A DNA stretch of 64,000 bases, taken from the NCBI RefSeq assembly GCF_016545825.1, contig NC_052615.1, positions 26,223,088-26,287,087 on the forward strand, given 5' to 3'. The position numbers and the translations under genes were made by a program. Shown piece by piece: positions 47,989 through 60,477 of this stretch. Below the pieces are notes generated by a model that did not search any database, was not told the DNA's origin, and saw nothing but the letters and a program-made list of their open reading frames with translations. Numbering within the stretch: the stretch's first letter is position 1; every line of letters starts with the position of its first letter. This DNA is from Eucalyptus grandis. Its lineage: Eukaryota > Streptophyta > Magnoliopsida > Myrtales > Myrtaceae.

Positions 47989-50900
47989 ATGTCTAATGAG
48001 GAGCGTCGAAGGAGCTCCAGGATATCTGAACTGGAAGCGCGAAATGCACTGCAGAGAAGCCAGAAGCAAAGCAGGATGACCTTAGGCAGAAAGGATGAAC
48101 AATCTGATCGCAAAGGAGCAAGGAAAAAGGTCAAGACAAGACCATTGCAAGATTTAATATCTGATCCTGCGGAACAACAAGCTCATGTTTTAGAACCACA
48201 AATAAAGAAACTGGTACTCTATATCGTTATTTCCTAGCATACTTTATGCTCACTAGCATAGTTTGTTGAATTTGCATGCTTGGATTATTATCATGAGATA
48301 CACCACACTTTTATCCAGTTATATGCTAGTCTAGTGAATATTGTCATCAATCAGTCTCCTTATACTTTGAGCTGCCTTGGGAGATCATGCAATACATGTA
48401 AAAGAAAACAAGTTTTTATGGTGCTTACTTATTGAACTAGCGTCAGTTCGTTGGTTGACACCATTTATGTCTTATTGCTGGTGCTTTTTGAATGGTAGAA
48501 TTCAAATATTAAGAGAAAGACTGTTTACCACTGATTATAAGTGAGAATAAAAGGCTTTGGAAGTGTCCCGATCATTCAACTTCTAGGGTTTCATGTATCA
48601 TGTCTTGATGACAGTTCTGTGTTAAGATAATTGTGAAATGATCAGTTGGTTGTCAGTTCATCCCAAGAGAAACGTTCTGAGGATCTGCCGTTTTTGCTCA
48701 ATCGTATCTTGTTAGCCCAATTCTAGATGCAAGTTTGTCTCTGCAATGCACTGGTATCAAGAAAAGTGAAAAATGAAATGAAAAATATAAATGGCTTCGT
48801 TTGGAGTCCGTGCAAGAAAGAAACTCAAGTATACATGGCCATTTCCTTGAGGGACGTATAGAAAAGTTGTTGGAGCATTGTGTTCTTCATTTGTTGGAGA
48901 TTCCCTGGTGCATAAGTTACAGAAGAATATTTGTTATATTACAAAAATTGTCGTAAGCTTTATAGTATGCTTTGGCAATGCAACATATATATATTTTCTT
49001 TTGGTAATGGGTAAGAATAACATATATATTTTTTGGTTTGTTGCTATATTATTCAATATCTCCTATGGAATGATAATCTATTGGCTTAACTCTCATTTAA
49101 CATCAAATCCAGCTCAGTGACGCCTTTAAAAGTGTACAGCACTACACAAGTCCTAGTAAGCCTTCTTTCTACTTCATTACTTTGATCTTTTCATTTACGG
49201 TACTGAAAAGGATTTCTGAAATTGACTCAACCAATGTATTTCATGAAGCAACTCCAATGGATCCCAGAACCTCACTACCGGATCAAAGCAAGCTCGAAAT
49301 GTTGCTCACTTTATTGCAAAGGTATGGCTATGTAAAAAAATCCTTAGTCTGGGCGTTGAAGACTCATCTCCTGTAGATATAGATTTATAAGAAACCAGTT
49401 TCATTTGTGTTTTGAAGGTTGAGCCTTTCATCAAAAGTTACGTTAATTCATATTAACTGTTGTTATGGTCGTAACCATCTTCACGACGGTGATGATGATG
49501 ATAATGCAGGAGAGACCAGAAGAAAATATTTGCAGAGCCAGTAGACCCTACGCAGGTTTGTAATTCAGTGACTTTTTCAAGTACTGCATCCGGTATTCCG
49601 ACATTGTTGATTATGAACTGTATATATATTTGTTTTGAAAGGTCGAAGGCTATCAAGACGTCATTAAATTTCCAATGGATTTTAGTACAATAGGGATAAA
49701 GCTTAGCAGAGGCAAATATAAGGCATTGGAAGACTTTGAGGTTGGTCAAGAATATCCTTGTTTTATCTTTTGATGTATTTCAAAGCCGAATGATTGCTCA
49801 TAGCTTTTCTAGACTATGTAAAAGACATCTCACCGGTCAAATGATGCCCTTGAATGCCTCTTTATATAAGAAAAAGCGACCAAGAGAAGTAGTATAATCT
49901 TTCACCTCTCATGCGGAGCATAGGAGTATGTACTTCTTTGGCCTCGACTCCAATTTATCATCCTAATAGGCTCTAGTGATCAGCAGGTTGATTAATCCGC
50001 ACTTCCTCTAATTCAGAACTAAATGTAGATGCTGGAGATTTGTTAATTGGTTCTCTCAAGTAAAATCCTGTCTGTTCGTCCTGCAAACTCTCTATCCTGG
50101 TTCAAAATGCTAAAATTTCCAGCTGTCACATCCAGGTTGGGCATCTGACCAGCCTTGACTCGATGTCTGATCTTGCCTCCAGATGCCCTTTCTTCTTGTT
50201 TTGAACCCACTCTGGCCTCCAAACTTTGGTGCTTCATTCCAAACGTCCATAACATAATTTAGGATGTTAAAAAGTGTCTCTTCAAGCACTCCAAAATATT
50301 TTTCTCACTTTGAATGTCCTCAAATCAATCAAGTTGTTTCCAAACCAAATCGGGTCTTAATTTGACCCATAATCAACGGGTAGCATCTCACTTATGTTTT
50401 GAATATTATAGCACTAGTGATTTTCTGTCTTACAAACTGAAGATTTATTATGATACTTTTCAAAAGGCCTTGTTTGCATTAATTTCTGCGCCTCTTTCTT
50501 GAAGAAATGCATGTGAATTGCTTCAAACTGAAAATAGCTTTGTATACGTACACAGATAAGTAAATGAGTCTATCTATTGTTGTCCAGGATAGTATAATCT
50601 ATTCGCAGGGCATTTACTTTATAAAAGATATTATAGGGCCAGTCCAGGAAGAATGTGTAAAAACATATCTGGTCAATAATTATTTTGTTTGCAATGGAAA
50701 GACTACTTACTTTCAGATATATTTGTTCACTTGTTTATTTTGATTCATGTCAGGATGACGTGTTCTTGGTATTTGACAATGCAATGAGGTTTAATCAATC
50801 CACTACCGTCTTTTATAGACAGGTATAACCATCACTTCTTGATGATTCTTAGTGGTTATGTTTCACATGGTGATCTGGCTATCTTCCTTTCTAACTGAGG

Positions 50901-53071
50901 AGGTGTGTTCTTTAGGCTCGTGCTATAAGAGAGGTGGCTGAAAAGTTATTTCATGCTCTGAGAACAGATCCATCAAACTTTGAAACCCATTTCTTGCCAG
51001 TAATCGAGCGTGACGGCCGATGGACCAAGGCTGAAGCCAGACTTCTGAATTTTACAGACTGGATGATATCAAGCGGTAGGAGATGCCTGATTCTTCATTT
51101 ATTTATTTGTCAAAGGGAATTGTTTTGTTGATGCATGTTGGAGTGTGCGTAGACTATCCTGAGGCTACTTTGTTTTACTGAACGCTTACAAAATCATGTT
51201 TTTTTGCCATCTTGACGGTTGCAAACATAGTTGAATTTTCATTGGATATTCTAAGTAGTATTTGGTCGGAATTATTCACTAATTGTGTTTGTGTTTCGAT
51301 GTTTCCTTATGCAGGGGAAAGAGGTAAAAGAAATGAGGATTCTGCAGACCAACGCCGTCAAACTTATCAGCCCCCTGGCAAGGGAAAGTCACTTGCATCA
51401 GATGATCCCGAGGACAGGACAACTCTAGTTCAAGTAAGCAACCTGATTCTTGTGAGTCTGTCTACATATTTAGGTAGATATTGTCAAAATGGTCGACTTG
51501 GAAAACAGTTTTTGAAGCTGATAAGCTAATAAAGAATGTAGTTTGCCTCTCATAACTTGGGTTGTCAACATAGCTTTGTAACCTATCAGGTCGACCTCCA
51601 CTATAAGCTTCGCCTTTGTTGGTTCTGATAGTTAGTGAATTTTTTGCCTGCGACTTATTTGTGCTAGTTATTATGTGGTGTCTTGTAGGCAAAAGAAGAG
51701 TTGGACTATAAGGGGAGCGTCATGCGGTTTGTTGAGGATTTGGGGCCAACGGTGAAATTCATTGCTACAAGGAATTTATGTCAAAACTTGCCCCATGGCT
51801 CTGTTCCCGAAAATGAAGTTCCGCACTTGCAGACGCAAGCCGTCACGTTGGATGCTTCTAACATATCACAAGACTCTTTTCACCAAGTTGCAGCAGCCAG
51901 ATCGGTTCACCAAGGGTCTGTTCACCAAAAAGCAGTTCCTGCATTAACCGATTTTTCTTACAGGAACCCTACAAAACCTCCTCATCTCAATTTACCTGCG
52001 AAATCAAGTAATTTCTATGGAGGGAATGCATTAGCGATTGGAGGTATGAATCGAAGTGAAGATCCGAGTTTTATAATTCCTGAAGCTCGTCACACATTGG
52101 CGTACCCCACTCATCAGACTGGACAGGAAACAAACTACATAAACAAGGGGTTGGACATCGCTAATGATTCTGAGAGGGACATGACTGCCGGTATTCTGTA
52201 TTCCAGTTCTTTCTACCAGCCAGCCGCTACAACTCTGAATGGCAACCCAAATCCCTTCGCCACATGGAACTTTGCCCCTGATTCTCAAGGAAGTAATTTC
52301 TCTAAGATGATGCAAGATGCTATGATGACGGATGGGCTGGCGAAAAAGGGAGAAACAGTTTCTTCCTATCCTGCAATGCAAGCAACAGCGGCAAAAGGCA
52401 AGAGTCCTCTACTTCCTTCTTGGCAAGAGCCTTCTCAAGGTGCTATCTCCTTTCCTAGGAATGACTATAAATATCTTGACTGGACACTGCAAGCAGCACC
52501 CATCCCTGAAGAGAGCTCGCTTCCCGTTGGTCAAAGGTCGAACTGTTTAAACCCAACCAATGAAGGCATCTCAACTGGTGCAGGTCAGCTTCCTCACTGG
52601 TTAAGCCCAACCGATGGTGGCAACTCAACTGGCGCAGGACAGCTTCCTCACTGGTTAAGCCCAACCAATGATGGCATCTCAACTGGCGCAGGACGGCTTC
52701 CTCACTGGTTAAGCCCAAGCAAGGAAAGCAGCTCACTTGGTGCAGGTCCGGTGCTTAACTGGTTAAGCCTAAGCCATGGAGGTGGCTCAGATCACGCTCC
52801 CAACTGTGCAAACCCAGTGACATCGAAGCCTCAATTCTTCGAGTTTTTGTGTCCCCCGCAATCCAGACCTGCGGAAGCTGATGTCATGGGGCAAGCTAGA
52901 ATTCCAAACCAGCAGGACCAGGTGCCTCTACATGACGCACGGCTTGGGAGTGCCTTTGATGTGCAGGATGCTGGAACTCGTGATCGTAAAGGGAAGTCAG
53001 TCATGGAAAATCAAGCCGCTATCCATCACCCGTCTTCGTCTTCCAACGTTCAAAAATGGTTCCTTGGCTAA
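47989..53071 (+). CDS. Bromodomain-containing protein, 9 exons
   Basis: Exons 47989-48213, 49113-49155, 49249-49321, 49510-49555, 49642-49740, 50754-50822, 50916-51075, 51315-51433, 51689-53071. All are GT-AG with consistent phase; total 2,217 bp = 738 residues. Exons 2 and 3 are short and set by phase. The N-terminus is basic (RRSSRISELEARNALQRSQK, RKKVKTRP). A single bromodomain spans about residues 100-205: LEMLLTLLQRRDQKKIF, AEPVDPTQVEGYQDVIKFPM, DFSTIGIKLSRGKY, then FDNAMRFNQS with Asn176 at the acetyl-lysine-binding position. The rest (about 280-738) is a low-complexity tail rich in Ser, Pro, Asn and Gly, containing four 18-residue repeats. Bromodomains bind acetylated histone tails, so a chromatin role is likely; targets are unknown. 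The first ATG after the proposed leader splice was chosen. The stop codon lies within the 70-bp triplication. Confidence 0.9.
52547..52762 (+). repeat. 54-bp coding minisatellite, four units
   Basis: Units at 52547-52600, 52601-52654, 52655-52708 and 52709-52762 encode 18-residue repeats of the form L(S/N)PTxxGxSTGAGxLPHW; the fourth is more diverged (LGAGPVLNW), and a partial fifth (LSLSHGGG) follows. The period is a multiple of three, so copy-number change keeps frame. Confidence 0.95.
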
Positions 53072-53270
53072 TTTGGTTTCGTGAGAGTTTGAGGACGAGC
53101 TTTTGACTCATTGAACTCTTTTATTTCGAGTCCTTGGCTAATTTGGTTTCGTAAGAGTTTGAGGACGAGCTTTTGACTCATTGAACTCTTTTATTTCGAG
53201 TCCTTGGCTAATTTGGTTTCGTAAGAGTTTGAGGACGAGCTTTTGACTCATTGAACTCTTTTATTTCGAG
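53061..53270 (+). repeat. 70-bp unit triplicated across the stop codon and 3' UTR
   Basis: Units 53061-53130, 53131-53200 and 53201-53270 are identical except for one G/A difference (GTGAGAG in unit 1, GTAAGAG in units 2 and 3). Unit 1 starts with the last codons of the bromodomain gene, TCCTTGGCTAA, so the stop codon is repeated downstream. Confidence 0.97.
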
Positions 53271-53670
53271 CTATAGTTGGAGTCATGTGGATTTGATAAG
53301 ACCTTACTGAACCTAGTCTCTTTGCGTCCGTTAGACCTCATGCATGGTTTCAGAAAACTGCTTGCTTTTATATAATGAACTTCCTGTTTGGTACGTTTGA
53401 TAGTATTCCTTTGTTATGTTTTAAATTATGAATTGCTTTAGAAATGGGTGAAATTGTTAGTGACAATCAAGAACAATGCTTCAAGCAAAGCACAAGTTGC
53501 TCGGGGACAAAACTAAGAAAGTTGTCCACTTCCAATACCTTAGCCTGCTCACTTTTTGGGGGAAGTATTGTTCTTGATCATCTCCCATACATTTGATGGA
53601 GATAATTGGCCATTTTTACAAGCAATGTGCGCAATTCTAAGACATGCAAAGCATGTTATAGTTGTACAAA
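53271..53670. other. 3' flank of the bromodomain gene with a snapback
   Basis: ATCAAGAACAATGCTTC at 53466-53482 and GAAGTATTGTTCTTGAT at 53562-53578 can pair 16 of 17 bases around an ~80-base loop. No gene seen. Confidence 0.6.
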
Positions 53671-53675
53671 ACAAC

Positions 53676-54226
53676 TGTTGAAACTTGGTGATCCATTTTT
53701 AACGTAGAAGTCTCTAGTCCAATTCTAGTAGACGTGAGAAACAAACATAGAGAAGTCTAGAAATATCCCAGATAAAATCTAGTACTTGGGCGGTGGTGGA
53801 ATTGTCTAGAGTCCACTTAAGTTTGCGTAGATTTTTTCTATTATAAATATTTTTGCAACATAGCAGAGAGAGTTCCCTCGTAAGTCGATGGGAATTCTTT
53901 ATAAATAGGCTAGAAATCAATGTGAAGTGCGTGAGGTTTAGACCTCCACCAAGAGCGTGCGGGAGTCGAGAGTGAACTCTATACCCTAGTACTCCGCCAA
54001 CACCAACATCTCCGGATTGTAGCAGCATTTTGTTGATCTAACGAAACGATAGCTTCTCTACCCCATTGCCTATATCTCCATGTCTTTTTGAACCATCCTA
54101 TCTTGTCCCTTGTCTCTTGTCCATCTTTTATCAAATACATACTACACATTTATAGATTTGCATATCACTAACTAAAGAATATCGTTCATATCAAAACCAT
54201 AATTCCATGCAATATAAATTCCAACA
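53676..54226. mobile_element. Candidate solo LTR, 551 bp
   Basis: Begins TGTTGAAACTTGG and ends AAATTCCAACA, the TG..CA form with short inverted ends (TGTTG / CAACA). It is flanked by ACAAC (53671-53675) and ACGAC (54227-54231), four of five bases alike. It contains a clear TATA box TATAAATAG at 53900-53908. No internal retrotransposon sequence is adjacent, so a recombined Copia-type solo LTR is the best reading. Confidence 0.5.
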
Positions 54227-54449
54227 ACGACAAAATCTTGACCACGAGAGTTTATCTGATAAAAATAAGGATTTCCTAGTATCTTGTTTGCTTATACGTG
54301 ATATGGTTTTCTATCCCAAATGACTTCGACTCCCATTTCGATGTGTGAATAATGTGAAGGAAAAGGCCCACCTTAACCTTTTGAGGTTACGTTCGTCTTT
54401 GTAAGTTCGACTCTTTTTTGTGATTGATTTGCATATGTATAGGGCTATA

Positions 54450-54640
54450 GGGAAAATTACCAAAAAAGTCAGAAATATATTGTAATTTTCTCTAATAAGT
54501 CCTAATTTTTTTGGTTAATTCAGCCCTAAACCTTTTTAAAATTGTGTCAATTTAGTCTATCCTGCCAATTTTGGCAAGCCTACTGACATGGACACCGATT
54601 GTCCGATGTACGTTGACATGGTAATTTTTAATAATATTTT
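54450..54640. repeat. Fragment related to the TIR element at 22587
   Basis: GGAAAATTACCAAAAAAGTC followed by TCAATTTAGTC- and CCAATTTTGGC-like phrases resembles the left arm of 22587-23191. The right arm was not found here. Confidence 0.4.
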
Positions 54641-54747
54641 ATTCTTTCGATTTTTTTTTATTATTTTTTTTTCTTTTCATTTTCCTTTTCTTTGTCTTCC
54701 TATTTTTCTTTTTCTCTTCCCCCATAGTGGCCGGGGAGGCTTCGGTG

Positions 54748-54926
54748 AGGCACGAGGTTTCCCAAATCCATACCTCCCATGATGTTATGATATCCAATTT
54801 AGTTTCAATTGATGATATGAGTATTTCCTAAAAGATGGGCCTATGGCTCTTGATTAGGCACAAGGTCTCCTAAATTCATACCTTGCACGATGTTATGATA
54901 TTCAATTTAGTTTTAATTGATGATAT
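54748..54926. repeat. Imperfect direct repeat next to the Gypsy insertion
   Basis: About 71 bp starting AGGCACGAGGTTTCCC (54748) recurs at 54856 with offset 108, ending GATGATAT in both copies. The second copy ends exactly where the Gypsy LTR begins. Confidence 0.65.
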
Positions 54927-56201
54927 ATGTCACGCTCCAAATCCTGAGCGTGCGAACATCCCTTGACGGTCGATTAAAAGTGTGACATCCCAAGATGTGT
55001 CGCCGACCCATTCTTTTTATCTTTTCATTAAACACATGCGGAAGTGACTTAAGTAGACACCTAGCCAACCAACAAATCAAGGATAGTGAAACACACTAGA
55101 CGATTTCTCAGAAGCGGCGATTTATTTATCAACCTGTTAACCCAAGGAGTTTAACATTTACAAGTCTACCTCAAAAGACAATTTCCTAATGACCAATAGG
55201 CAAAAAGGGTCAGAGAGGGTCAGGGTTAGCTTAAACATCACTAACAACGAGGCCAACCAAAAGTATCCCATCTCATGCCCACCACAACCGCACTTAACAG
55301 TTCCCCATGTTATGGCCTTGAAAATAGTTAACAATGGGGTGAGATAAAATCTCAGCAAGTCAACTTCCTAAACCTCGATTAGGAAGCTAATTCGCCTCGG
55401 AGATAGTTTAAACATGCAACATCATACAATCTTATCTCGCCTTGGCATACCCTTGCATTTTAGTACACCTCACATGGCAATATTAGTGCAACACACAAAT
55501 AATAATCAGAACACAATCTATAATAGCCAAGCGCACTATTAAACATACGTGTTTCAATTATTACGACCCCTCAGGCCATGGCCAACACAAGAGTCGGTTG
55601 TCTTCTGGCATGACCATGCATTGTCCTGCCCTATCGGGCACGGCATCATCTAGAACCCCCGCCTAGATAGCATTCTATAAAGGACCATCGGTACGGCCTC
55701 AACCGTGACTCGGCATCTGGACTCTCGCTAAGCATCTGATAAAAATTGGGTATCGCCCCCAAACTCCTATTGGGTGACGGGTTCGATTAAATAACTACTC
55801 AAGCATACCATCAATCAAGCCAATTTTTATTGCCATTAATTAGTTAAGAACACAATATTTCGTTTTCAAATAATCAACTTTGGCAATTATTCATATTTAA
55901 AAATCCTAGTAAAATATTCGTACGTGGTCATGTATTTTAAATTAACCCGTCAAAATTTGCACAATTTTATTTTAAAACCCCAATGTTTTATTTAGTATGT
56001 AAAATTTGGCATCCAAACTCGATACCTCATATTTTTCTATTTTCTTGCTCAAAAACCTCATTTGAGAATAGTAAATAAAAATCTATAATTAGGCAATCAA
56101 TAGCATAACATCATACGTGCCAATAACCGAAATTATGCACAATCTCATCCAGAAAAACAAGCATAAAATTCTACTTAACAGCTAATTCGTCCTTAATTAC
56201 A

Positions 56202-56300
56202 CTAATCGCGATTAATTAAGCTAATCACGATTAATTAAGCTAATCATGATTAATTAAATAAGTCACAATTAATAAAATTAAACTCAATTAATTAATCTAA
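56202..56300. repeat. AT-rich ~19-bp tandem repeats inside the Gypsy LTR
   Basis: Units of CTAATCACGATTAATTAAG and variants, about three clear and several decayed. They contain repeated ATTAATTAA palindromes. Confidence 0.7.
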
Positions 56301-56865
56301 CCACGATTAATTAATCTAATCAAAATTGCTTAAACTAATTGTGATTAAATTTAATCTAAACCATCTTTAATTGCAATTAAAAATAAATTAAGATTAACTA
56401 ATACTAATCGACATTAATATTAAACTAACCACCCCTAAACGTAATTAACACCCTTATTCATGATTAAGAAGTTAACTCATGGATTTTTGGTAACGGCGAG
56501 CTCGTGGCTACGGCAGTGCGATGGCGTCAAGAACTCGAGTCTCATGGCACCGACAGTGGCACGAACGGCATAGTGAAGGCGGCTTCTTGGCACTCGAAGT
56601 CTACAGCCTCCTTGGAGATGGGGTGCTCGGTGGTGAGGGGTGGCTTGAGGTAATGAGGACGGTGGTGGTGGCTCGAGTGGACGGCCTAACGGTGCCGAGG
56701 TCTTGGGGATGGAAGTGACAATGGTGGATGGGGATGAAGGTGGCAACCACAAAAGGGAAAAAAAAAAACTAAAAAAAAAAAAAGAAGATGATGGTGGCAG
56801 CGGTGGGATGATGAAGGTGCTGGCGTGATGAAGGAATGAGGGGAAACGGGCGGTGGTATGGTGGT

Positions 56866-59800
56866 TGTGACATCCTAAATTTCGATCTTGTCTCGATAAA
56901 ATAAAATAGATTTTTCACCGATGCGCCTATGGTCCTTTTTCTGTGAGCTGATCACTCACAAGTTAACTAACCTATTAGGTGAAGCCGTTAAGAGATATAA
57001 CCACGGTAAAATCTCTAAAAACTACCCGGTAAGTTGGATTTGACTAAAATTGCGTACGGTTGATTTTAACCATGAAATTGAACTCGATTTCGGGAATCAA
57101 ATGTTCGAGCGTGTCACGATTTATTTTTAAGATTTTGTCTTATCTTATGAAGAAATTTCGTTGAATTAGGAATTTTAACGGAAAATTGAAATTTGGCAAA
57201 TTTAAATCAAGGAAATTCAGAGGGGCACTTTTAAGTGGATTTTTTTGCCTTCAAAATAAGTGAATTAGTGAGGAAAATTATGGAAATTCATTTGGGCACC
57301 TTAGTTGGCATTTTTGAATGCCAATTTGGTTTATTTTGTGAGAATTTGAAAGGGGAATGAGTGAAAATTCGTATGGACAACAGGGGTAGTATTTTTGGCC
57401 TTTTAATTGGATGGTTTTGTGAAGACTTGAAGGGAAATTTTATGGCCTGCTACCATGGCTTTTTGGGGCAATTAAATTGAAGTTATTTGGTGTGAAATTG
57501 AAGAAGAAATTCAAGAAATTCGTAGGGCTTTTGCTATGGGCATTTTTGGCCTTCAATTTGGCTTATTTTGGTGGAAAAAAGAGGGAAAATTAGCCATTAG
57601 TTGTTGGGTTGACAAAATGGTGGCTAAAGACTTTCGTGATTTAGGTTATGAGTGCTTGATATTTAAGGTGGAATGCCATTGGCTCAAGCTTTGACTTGCT
57701 TGGCCTCTTTTCTCCCTTCTCTTTCCCCTCTCTCCCCCATTTAGTCAACTAACTCCCCTCCCTCAAGCAGAACATCTTTTGCTTATTCTTCTCCCTTTCT
57801 TCTTTAGCTTATTCACCTCCATTTCCTTGTTGCAACTCAAAACTAACCAGCCAACCACCAGCCACTTACTCTTTTAGCCAATCTGCCCTCAGTAGCGAGC
57901 TAGCCACCACAACACCATCCTGTCTCACACTCGCTGTTCGCTCGCCGATCCAACGTCCAGCCAGCTTTAGTCACGCCAGAAGCTCCCGCGAGCTGCTGTC
58001 CAGTCAGCCGTCCAGAGCTCGAGACTCCAACAAATCGTTCTGTCGTCCACCCATGTGCAACACCACCACCCCAGCTCTAACTCCACCGTACCTTGGGGCC
58101 TCGCAAGCAGCCTTGGCCAGCAGCTCATCTACTCAGAACAGAACCAGTTTTCTCAGCTTGGGTTGAGACTTGCAAGGTTTTTTCAGCCCTTTCCAAGCCT
58201 CCCTTGGAGCCACTTGGACACGAGATCTCACCGTCGTCGTGCCACTATCGCCGTGAACCCGTTTATTTGCTAATATGGTGAATTAATTCTATAATCTTTG
58301 ATTATATTGTTAATTACGCTTAGGGGGTTAGATTAGTATTAATTAGCTTGATTATATTAATATTAAGTGAGATTAGCCTTAAGATAGATTTGTGTTAATC
58401 TAATTGATGAGATTAATACCGATGAGGATTTATTAGTCCAATTCAATGGATTTTCCTCAGATCTAGTTTCTAGACCCTCATTGTTTGCCAATTTTGTGAA
58501 TCGAATTGTGCTAAGATTTTGAGATTGATTCATTATTGAAAAATGTTTTAAGTATCATCAACTATAACATATATTTTTCCTAAGATTTTATGGATTTAAA
58601 AGAGTATGATTTCAACTTCGTTAAAAACAAAACAAAATCTCTATTTTTGCTGAAATTGCTGACCTTTTAGGATTCAATGGATTTTCATCATTTCTTAGGG
58701 TTCGAATTTCAAAAGGGTTCCTTCACGATTTTTTTTTTTCACATATTTTAGTTTAACATAATCAAATTTTAAACTAAATGGACAAGTTTTGGACTCGAAC
58801 TAAACTGATTTTGGAAAATAATTTTTCTTAATGCAAACTCAGTTTTCATAACATTTTGAGCAATTTATTGCTCTTAGTCTAGAAGGATTTGGGTTAAGGT
58901 GTCATCATAAAAAAAATGTTCGTTTATGTGTTCTTTACAACATATTCAAATTTGGAAATTTTCTGAATTCGTTTGATTAAATTGTTGGATTTAAACTTGA
59001 AAACATGCGATTTTTGCTGGCTATGACCTGTAGTGGTTTGTAATTGTTCTTGATGCTTTGTTTGCTAGAAATTTCATATTTGATGATGTGGTTGACTTGT
59101 GATATGCTTGAAATTTGTGCGTGATGAGATGCGAATGGTTGTGCTATGGTGATGGTTTATGGTCATGGCAAATGATGGCTATTGAAGGGTAATATGTATT
59201 ATGTTGAGGAAACCGAATGGGTTGTGAGCATGTGAAAGACTAAGTGTTACACAATAACGAAACCTCATGTAAGCCACCTCTAGAATCTTGTACCGTTGCT
59301 TATTGTAGTTGAGGGCTAAGTGCTACATGGTGACTTGAGTCACGTGTGAGTCACTTCTAGAGTTTTGCATTACTGTCTTGTATAGTCAATGGCCAAGTGC
59401 TACACGATAGCGTGACTTTGTGGGAGTCACCTCTGAAACCTAGTACTGTTGCTATTTGTGAAAAAAGTGACTAAGTGCTACATAATAACGTAACTTCGTG
59501 GGAACCACGTCTAGAGCTTTTAGCTATTGCTTATTATGGTTAGAAACTAAGTGCTACACGATAACGTAACTTCATGGGGGCCACCTCTAGAGCCTTGACT
59601 TTGATTATTGAGTTTGGATATTGAGAGTGAATATTGGGTGTAGATTGAACCATTGATATGAGTTATCTGTGCTTAATTATGCGACAAAATTGTGTGACAC
59701 GGAATGAGACGTGTCATAATGATTTTGTCTTATAATCAGGACATTTGTGAATAGTTTGATGAGTGATATGATGTGTTTCAGTTATTGAATGCATTTACTG

Positions 59801-60262
59801 TATGCATATGTTTTATGAGAGGCACTAATGTGCAGGAAGGTGCTGAGGCAATGTAAGTTCTGAGTGGTGCATGTTTAGGACGCCTTTGAGTGAATTGTTG
59901 TCCTAATAAGGGTTTAGAGTATTGACTCGCCAAGATTTGTTCTCACCTTGTCGTGGTTTAAATATTTTTAGGTCCCTAGTGTGGAGAACCTGAAGCCCGA
60001 GGTTGAAGGGTCCGGAGTGTAGGCGACTTAGTAATTCCTTTCTGGAGACAGACTAGTGTGTATAAACTTGTAGGTTGAATATGAGATATTTATAAAGTGT
60101 GATTGGTGAAATTTGGTGATTCTGTTTTTCTATTCCATGTTTGTTATTGTCCGGGTATAGGTTTAAATTTCGCTTCTGCGAGGTTAGCGATGCGTCCTAG
60201 GAACGTTGCAATTTAGTCAACCGCCAAGGGATGCGCGCATGCCCAAGATTTGGGGCGTGACA
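56866..60262 (+). mobile_element. Solo LTR (3.4 kb) nested in the Gypsy LTR, opposite orientation
   Basis: Starts TGTGACATCC and ends GGGGCGTGACA, with perfect 5-bp duplications GTGGT at 56861-56865 and 60263-60267. Its ends match the surrounding LTR in reverse: its 60262 end read backwards (TGTCACGCCCCAAATC) parallels the outer LTR at 54928 (TGTCACGCTCCAAATC), and the conserved block CTAACCTATTAGGTGA near its start parallels the outer LTR near 61200. No pol or gag is present between its ends. A CT-rich segment at 57690-58260 with short open frames is presumably leader sequence. Confidence 0.8.
59238..59620. repeat. Five tandem ~76-bp units in the solo LTR
   Basis: The phrase TAAGTGCTACA recurs at about 59241, 59317, 59393, 59472 and 59548, each followed by CCACCTCTAGA-like and TATTG-like motifs. 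Units differ at many positions, so the array is old. No function assigned. Confidence 0.85.
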
Positions 60263-60429
60263 GTGGTGGTGAAGTGGTGGCAAGCAAAAAAAGAAGAAGT
60301 TGGGGGAGGAGGGGGAGAAGAAATGAATAGAGGATGAGGGAGAAAGGCATGAAAAGGAGGGGAAATGAAGTGGAAGTGGAGAAGAATGAGAGAAGGGAGG
60401 ATGGGCTGTCTGCAGAGGAGGAGGCGTGA

Positions 60430-60433
<4 letters not shown>

Positions 60434-60471
<38 letters not shown>
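60434..60471. repeat. (GA)n microsatellite in the outer Gypsy LTR
   Basis: Uninterrupted GA dinucleotides just right of the nested solo LTR. Confidence 0.9.

Positions 60472-60477
<6 letters not shown>

Noticed and set aside
52031..52736. Minus-strand ORFs with repeated LGLTSEEAVLRQL
   Set aside because: Antisense shadow of the 54-bp coding minisatellite.
56477..56752. Proline/arginine-rich ORFs on both strands
   Set aside because: GC-rich LTR sequence open by composition; no protein family.
58055..58281. Overlapping plus-strand ORFs of 72 and 62 codons
   Set aside because: Lie in the leader-like part of the solo LTR; two frames open at once because of C-rich composition.
59238..59620. CRISPR-like regular repeats
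   Set aside because: Units are contiguous diverged tandem repeats without unique spacers, in a plant LTR.
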